This document shows, piece after piece, positions 60,016-64,000 of a stretch of 64,000 nucleotides of DNA. Within the stretch, counting starts at the first letter, position 1. Every line of letters starts with the position of its first letter. Origin of the DNA: Bacillota bacterium (GTDB taxonomy: Bacteria; Bacillota; Clostridia; Oscillospirales; Ruminococcaceae); NCBI GenBank assembly GCA_023421245.1, contig JAEZTV010000005.1, forward strand, positions 9,689-73,688, in the 5' to 3' direction. Below the pieces are notes generated by a model. That model worked only from the letters and a program-made list of their open reading frames with translations. It did not search any database and was not told the origin of the DNA. A program made the translations under genes and the position numbers.

Positions 60016-61578
60016 TTATAACCTGCCCCCAACCCGTGGAAACAGGGACAACATCACGAGATGACAAGCCCCAAGAATAACTGCCGCAAGCATAGAATAG
60101 ACGGCAAGCCTTACCGTTACCGCATACCATACAAATACAAACGCCCAATCCACCCCGCCAAGCAGCAGCCTTGGCAGCAGGATAATAAGCACACATAACG
60201 CGGCCGCCAAGATGCCGATAACGGTAACTCGTACTATGCAGGCCGCACTAACAAAAGGCGCACGCAGCCTGCCGGTCACCTCACGCCAAAACCCAAGCTG
60301 CTGATACCCGATTACACAGCAGCATAGCAAAGCGGCTGCAAGCAGCACACAGGCAATCACATCAATCGCTCCGTGGATATCCATCCCATCCTGCGAAAGG
60401 CCGCCATCCTCCGACAGCATGTCCAATACCTTTACCGCACTCGCCTGCGCGATACTGGAGTTTGTGTTGCACAGCATCACAACACCAAGCTGCTCCTGCG
60501 GCAAAAACTGAACAATCGAGGAGTAATTGGGGTTTGATCCTGTATGTACTACCATGGTTCGGCCGGCATCGGTAATCCATCCCGCCGCATAATACATCCC
60601 TTCCCCAAACGCCTCTACCGTAAGGTTTGGGGTATGCGAGGAATCGATGAGCGACCGGTCAAACGGGCTGCGCTCCGATGTACCAAGCTGTATCGTAAGC
60701 CATGTTGCCATATCCGTGACGTTCGAAACCAGATACCCCGCCGGCTTATTGCCGTCATATACCGGCGCCCGGTAGGCAAGCGGTATTCCAAATCCGGTTT
60801 TATAGCCTTGCGCCAGCTGTTTTGTTTCAAAATCCGCAAATGCATACGTTTGAGAAAGCCCCATGGAGGTAAGCAGCTCCTCGCTGATAAACTGCTCGTA
60901 GGTTTTTCCTGTTACCTCTTCTATCAAAAGCCCCAAAACATCATAGTTAATTGTAGCGTACTCATACGCACTGCCGGGCTTTCGAGAAAGCTCACTGCCC
61001 ACCAGTGACCGTACCGTACGTTCAATCGCACCCGGCTTATCGTCCTTCTTGATCTCCGAAATGGTATAAGACGGCACCCCGCTTGTATGGTGTAAAAACT
61101 GCTCCACCGTAGGGGCTGCGGGCCTGTTTTGATAGCGCAGATCAAGCCACGGAATATAGCTTGTAATCTGCTTGTCCATCTCAATCCTGCCCTCTTGCTC
61201 CAGCAAAAGCACCCCCAAGCCGGTAAATGCCTTGCTGTTAGAGGCAAGCTCATACAACGTATCGCACGCTGCCTTCGTTTTGTCTGCGATATCCGCATAT
61301 CCAAAGCCGGAACGGTAAACCGTTTCGCCCTTGTGTACAACCGCAATGGAAAGACCCGGGATATTCGCCCGTTTCATCTCCTGAACAATCAACGCCCGAA
61401 CCTGCGGTATCTTAGGGGCAAGCATACTCGTCTGCAAAATATGCTCATCGTTTGCCTCAATCGTCCTTGCCGTATGGTCATAAACCAAACGAGCGGCAAG
61501 CAGCGAACCGGCGCACACAATTGCAGCCGCAATCAAGAAAATAATAAAGCGTTTGCGTCTTTCCCACAAGATGTTCAT
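60016..61578 (-). CDS. Membrane-bound serine hydrolase (class C beta-lactamase/PBP-like)
   Basis: 520 residues: N-terminal membrane anchor (FIIFLIAAAIVCAGSLLAA), a beta-lactamase-type domain (about 55-390) with ELASNSKAFTGLGVLLLEQE (SxxK), the second motif as YATINYDVLG where YxN is usual (Asn replaced by Thr), and VVHTGSNPNYSS (HTG, equivalent to KTG). Three or four membrane helices follow at the C-terminus. Such proteins act as D-aminopeptidases, esterases or peptidoglycan amidases. It lies 49 bp ahead of the MFS-GH2 gene and 37 bp behind DUF1624, so the three form one probable operon. Confidence 0.85.
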   Translation of the reverse strand: MNILWERRKRFIIFLIAAAIVCAGSLLAARLVYDHTARTIEANDEHILQTSMLAPKIPQVRALIVQEMKRANIPGLSIAVVHKGETVYRSGFGYADIADKTKAACDTLYELASNSKAFTGLGVLLLEQEGRIEMDKQITSYIPWLDLRYQNRPAAPTVEQFLHHTSGVPSYTISEIKKDDKPGAIERTVRSLVGSELSRKPGSAYEYATINYDVLGLLIEEVTGKTYEQFISEELLTSMGLSQTYAFADFETKQLAQGYKTGFGIPLAYRAPVYDGNKPAGYLVSNVTDMATWLTIQLGTSERSPFDRSLIDSSHTPNLTVEAFGEGMYYAAGWITDAGRTMVVHTGSNPNYSSIVQFLPQEQLGVVMLCNTNSSIAQASAVKVLDMLSEDGGLSQDGMDIHGAIDVIACVLLAAALLCCCVIGYQQLGFWREVTGRLRAPFVSAACIVRVTVIGILAAALCVLIILLPRLLLGGVDWAFVFVWYAVTVRLAVYSMLAAVILGACHLVMLSLFPRVGGRL

Positions 61579-61614
61579 ACTGTAATCCCCTTTTCCCTTC
61601 TAATTTACAGAACA

Positions 61615-62385
61615 CTATCTGCCTATAAAATAGAAAACGAGCCACAGCACCCCGTATACTACAGGCTGATGTAATAGATACACCCATATGGTATTGCGCC
61701 CCACAAACGCAAGCGGGGGAAGATATGTTTTGTAGCACCATGCGGGCATGCGGCCCGCCTTAAAATATATCCCGATGTACGCACCCGCAAAAAACAAAAA
61801 CAGCCACGGCATAAGCGGAAAGTAATCCGCGGAATAAAATCCGGCCCGCGGCAGTCCGAGCGGGAACAAAAAGCCCGTCGAGTACAGCACATCCGGCAGC
61901 TTTACGGACAAAAAACCGATGCCGATGCTTCCCTTTTGCACCGTGTAGGTAAGCGCAAACAGCAGTGCCATCACACCGGTGCCAATCCATGGGGGCAGGC
62001 GGTCGAGCGTGGTGTTCAGCAGCGCAAACAGCATCATGGCAAGCCCCAAAAAGTGCAGGATGCCAAACAAAATCATCGCCTGCCGAACAAACAGCAGCGT
62101 TCCAAGCGTCAGCACAAGCCCAAGCGCAAAGCATAGCGCACCGCGCTTTAGGTTGTTTCTGGAATAACGGCACGCCACACCTGAAATAAAGATAAACACC
62201 CCTGCAAACAACGGCTGCAAAAACGAAAGCACCGGGCTGTGAAACGCAGGGATGTTAACATGAAATAAAAATACAAGGTCAAAAAAGAGATGGTACACCA
62301 CCATAAGCACAATTGAAAGCCCGCGTATCTCATCAATCAGCCCCACCCGCTTATCCGGCAGGATGTTTGCACTGGAGTTATCCAT
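61615..62385 (-). CDS. DUF1624 (heparan-alpha-glucosaminide N-acetyltransferase-like) membrane protein
   Basis: 256 residues with seven or eight helices. Signatures: RVGLIDEIRGLSIVLMVVYH with the conserved Arg/His, FLQPLFAGVFIFISGVACRY, ILHFLGLAMMLFALL and FVGRNTIWVYLLHQPVVYGV. The family is related to transmembrane acyltransferases that acetylate sugars at the membrane. ATG 62385 follows GGGAG by 10 nt; an earlier ATG (62427) has no site. First gene of the operon with the serine hydrolase and the MFS-GH2 fusion. Confidence 0.88.
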   Translation of the reverse strand: MDNSSANILPDKRVGLIDEIRGLSIVLMVVYHLFFDLVFLFHVNIPAFHSPVLSFLQPLFAGVFIFISGVACRYSRNNLKRGALCFALGLVLTLGTLLFVRQAMILFGILHFLGLAMMLFALLNTTLDRLPPWIGTGVMALLFALTYTVQKGSIGIGFLSVKLPDVLYSTGFLFPLGLPRAGFYSADYFPLMPWLFLFFAGAYIGIYFKAGRMPAWCYKTYLPPLAFVGRNTIWVYLLHQPVVYGVLWLVFYFIGR

Positions 62386-62431
62386 CAACTTTTCGCTCCC
62401 AACGTCAATAATCTCGCATAAATTCATAAAA

Positions 62432-62460
62432 ATTATACCATATCAGGGTGAAAATATAAA
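62432..62460 (-). promoter_or_regulatory. Extended -10 promoter for the DUF1624 operon
   Basis: TGGTATAAT (-10 at 62432-62437) with a partial -35 TTTATA (62455-62460) at 17 bp. Upstream, 62465-62500 and 62540-62572 contain AT-rich inverted repeats (GATATAATATC / GATATTATA) that could bind a regulator. Confidence 0.55.
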
Positions 62461-62579
62461 CCGAAACATGATATAATATCAACGTTGCTGATATTATACG
62501 TTTATTCTTATACCCCGCCTACGGCGATGGGCAATTATATCATAAACGCTTTACTTTTTATGATATAATAAATCCGCAA

Positions 62580-63235
62580 TGGCTGCTGCAGCCATTGCCC
62601 GCGCTTTGCGCGGTCTGTGCCGTATGACGACACATGGCTGGCCTTCGGTTGGCATATAGCGAAACAAGTTTCGCATTGGGAAAAACTCCGGTTTTCCGCG
62701 CCACCTTCTCCTAACAGGAGAAGGCTTTCAAGGCTTCCCCGAAGCGGCAAGCTTTGCTTGACGTTGGGAAGACTGGCAGCCGTAGGCTGACTGATGAGGT
62801 GGCATAGCCAAACTTCGGTTTTCCGTGAGATGGTATGACCTAAGACGGCGGGCATGTGGCGGGGATGCGAGGCGTCGAGGACATAGCCAACCTTCGGTTG
62901 GCATTTGGAAAACCTTCGGTTTTCCGCCTGTTTCATCATGCCCTGTCTGCGGCGATGGGCGATGAGGTCAAATCCGGACGCGCAGTGCGCACCCCTACGC
63001 ATTGCGCAAAAGGAAGCCGCCCGAGGGTGAAACCTATAGAAACTCTGCGGAAACTACCTCATCTCGGCACATAGCCAGCCTACGGCTGGCATATAGCGAA
63101 ACTTCGATTTCGCATATAGCGAAACAAGTTTCGCATTCTAAAACCTGCGGTTTTCCGTGTTGTGCAAGGTTAGCATTTGACCTCATCTCGGCACATAGCG
63201 AAACAAGTTTCGCATTCTAAAAACCTGCGGTTTTC
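62580..63235. repeat. Array of short palindromic intergenic repeats
   Basis: No coding potential. Several palindromes recur: GCCAACCTTCGGTTGGC, GCGAAACAAGTTTCGC, AAAACCTTCGGTTTT (or CTGCGG variants), AGCCAGCCTACGGCTGGC and CCTTCTCC-TAA-AGGAGAAGG. The GCGAAAC unit appears at least four times between 62660 and 63215. They look like REP/MITE-type elements common in gut Clostridia. They differ from CRISPR in having no regular spacing. Confidence 0.8.
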
Positions 63236-63509
63236 CGCGCCACCTTCTCCTAATAGGAGAAGGCTTGGGCGGGGATTAAGCGTGAGCAAATCAATTATTA
63301 TGCCGAGGTTAAAAGAACGGAAAGGGTTGGGGCACGGGCGAAACGGAAGAAGTACAATCGGGTGTGGAGGGAATCAAACGCGCAGCGTTTGACGTTTGTG
63401 CAAAACTGTTCCCCATGCCATTTTGCACAAACGCCGATAATTCTTTGTGAATAGAAATTGCGAGGTGTAGTTCGCCCGTGCTGCGGTTGGGGTTTCAAGG
63501 GGCGAAGCC
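63236..63509. repeat. Long direct repeat, copy A (about 274 bp)
   Basis: Repeated at 63726-64000 with roughly ten substitutions and one 1-bp indel. Inner hairpins: CAAACGC-GCA-GCGTTTG and GTTTGTGCAAAA / TTTTGCACAAAC (12 bp). Begins with the CCTTCTCC palindrome. No ORF of coding character. Confidence 0.9.
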
Positions 63510-63725
63510 ACTTGATTCATTTTTGCCTACTTTTGTTGAACTACAAAAGTAGGTCGCCCGCAGGTGAAACATTCCTTCACAATACACACATAGGTGTGGT
63601 TATCCGTCACGCGTGTGGTATTAACGGGGCATATAGCCAACCTTCGGTTGGCATTCTAAAAACCTTCGGTTTTCTGCGGATAGATTCTCCTTTGAGAGAA
63701 GGGTTAATGACCTCATCCGGCGCTT
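63510..63725. repeat. Spacer between the long repeats, with further palindromes
   Basis: Contains CCTACTTTTGT / ACAAAAGTAGG (11-bp stem, about 63527-63554), another GCCAACCTTCGGTTGGC and AAAACCTTCGGTTTT. A plus-strand open frame here is built from repeat DNA and is not called as a gene. Confidence 0.7.
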
Positions 63726-64000
63726 CGCGCCACCTTCTCCTAATAGGAGAAGGCTTGGGCGGGGATTAAGCGTGAGCAAATCAATTATTATGCCGAGGTT
63801 AAAAGAACGGCAAGGGTTGGGGCACGGGCGAAACGGAACAAGTACAATCGAGCGTGGAGGGAATCAAACGCATAGCGTTTGACGTTTGTGCAAAACTGTT
63901 CCCCATGCCATTTTGCACAAACGCCGATAATTCTTTGTGAATAGAAACTGCGAGGTGTAGTTCGCCCGTGCTGCGGTTGGGGTTTTCAAGGGGCGTAGCC
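63726..64000. repeat. Long direct repeat, copy B (runs to the window end)
   Basis: Second copy of the 63236-63509 unit, continuing at least to the right edge. The two copies are 490 bp apart start to start, so the array may continue beyond the window. Confidence 0.9.

Noticed and set aside
63458..63769. Plus-strand open frame of 103 codons in the repeat field
   Set aside because: It is made of repeat DNA including two palindromes and lacks a ribosome site; the same DNA in copy B shows no selection for the frame.
62580..64000. Possible CRISPR array
   Set aside because: Repeats are palindromic, of several kinds and irregularly spaced, without unique spacers of constant length and without cas genes.

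Overview
The window looks like chromosomal DNA of a Gram-positive, endospore-forming-type member of the Clostridia, most likely the Oscillospiraceae/Ruminococcaceae. Supporting signs are a complete clostridial S10-spc-alpha ribosomal operon with a KOW-domain gene between map and infA, a short archaeal-type ProS, CD3324-like, DUF1062, DUF4349 and WYL genes, a Na+-pump decarboxylase subunit pair, purine-rich Shine-Dalgarno sites everywhere, and the palindromic intergenic repeats common in gut Clostridia. Nearly all genes lie on the minus strand. No tRNA, rRNA, CRISPR array or IS transposase was seen.

Layout. 1-6.7 kb: the end of a type IV pilus (Tfp) operon read right to left (pilC, pilM, pilN, pilO, a PilX-like surface protein, two prepilins), followed by the start of a sigma-70 family gene that runs off the window. 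7-13.2 kb: rsmE, prmA, a HAD phosphatase, a DacF-type D,D-carboxypeptidase and a chemotaxis receptor. 13.4-27.1 kb: a compact 20-gene, PBSX-like contractile-phage structural cluster with intact terminase motifs but no integrase, repressor, replication or lysis genes and no gene long enough to be an ordinary tape measure. It is bracketed by terminators and resembles a domesticated packaging particle (PBSX or gene-transfer-agent type). 27.2-31.6 kb: an AT-richer accessory patch with a truncated secreted amidase/protease fragment, a lipoprotein, then a 3-kb cassette (lipoprotein plus secreted M23 peptidase) bounded by a 148-bp direct repeat of the 3' end of rplQ.

31.6-47.6 kb: the S10-spc-alpha supercluster from rpsJ to rplQ (32 genes including secY, adk, map, infA, rpoA) behind a clear sigma-A promoter and a leader of about 300 nt. 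47.7-53.4 kb: DUF4349 lipoprotein, another lipoprotein/membrane-protein pair, a divergent promoter region with an amber-interrupted small hydrophobic ORF, a CD3324-like HTH gene, DUF1062 and ProRS. 53.5-56.7 kb: beta and gamma subunits of a sodium-pump decarboxylase without the alpha subunit, a WYL regulator and a YaiI/YqxD protein. 56.9-62.4 kb: a probable three-gene operon of a DUF1624 acyltransferase-like membrane protein, a membrane-bound serine hydrolase and a single-chain fusion of an MFS transporter with a GH2 glycosidase. 62.5-64 kb: non-coding DNA full of short palindromes and two copies of a repeat of about 274 bp.

The strongest leads are (1) the rplQ-flanked cassette, whose two genes both seem to start on non-standard codons (ATA and ATT) placed right behind good ribosome binding sites and in front of textbook signal peptides; (2) the phage-derived packaging cluster without an ordinary tape measure; (3) the transporter-glycosidase fusion; and (4) the amber-interrupted small membrane ORF under a near-consensus promoter. 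All functional calls come from reading motifs by eye; no database search was possible.
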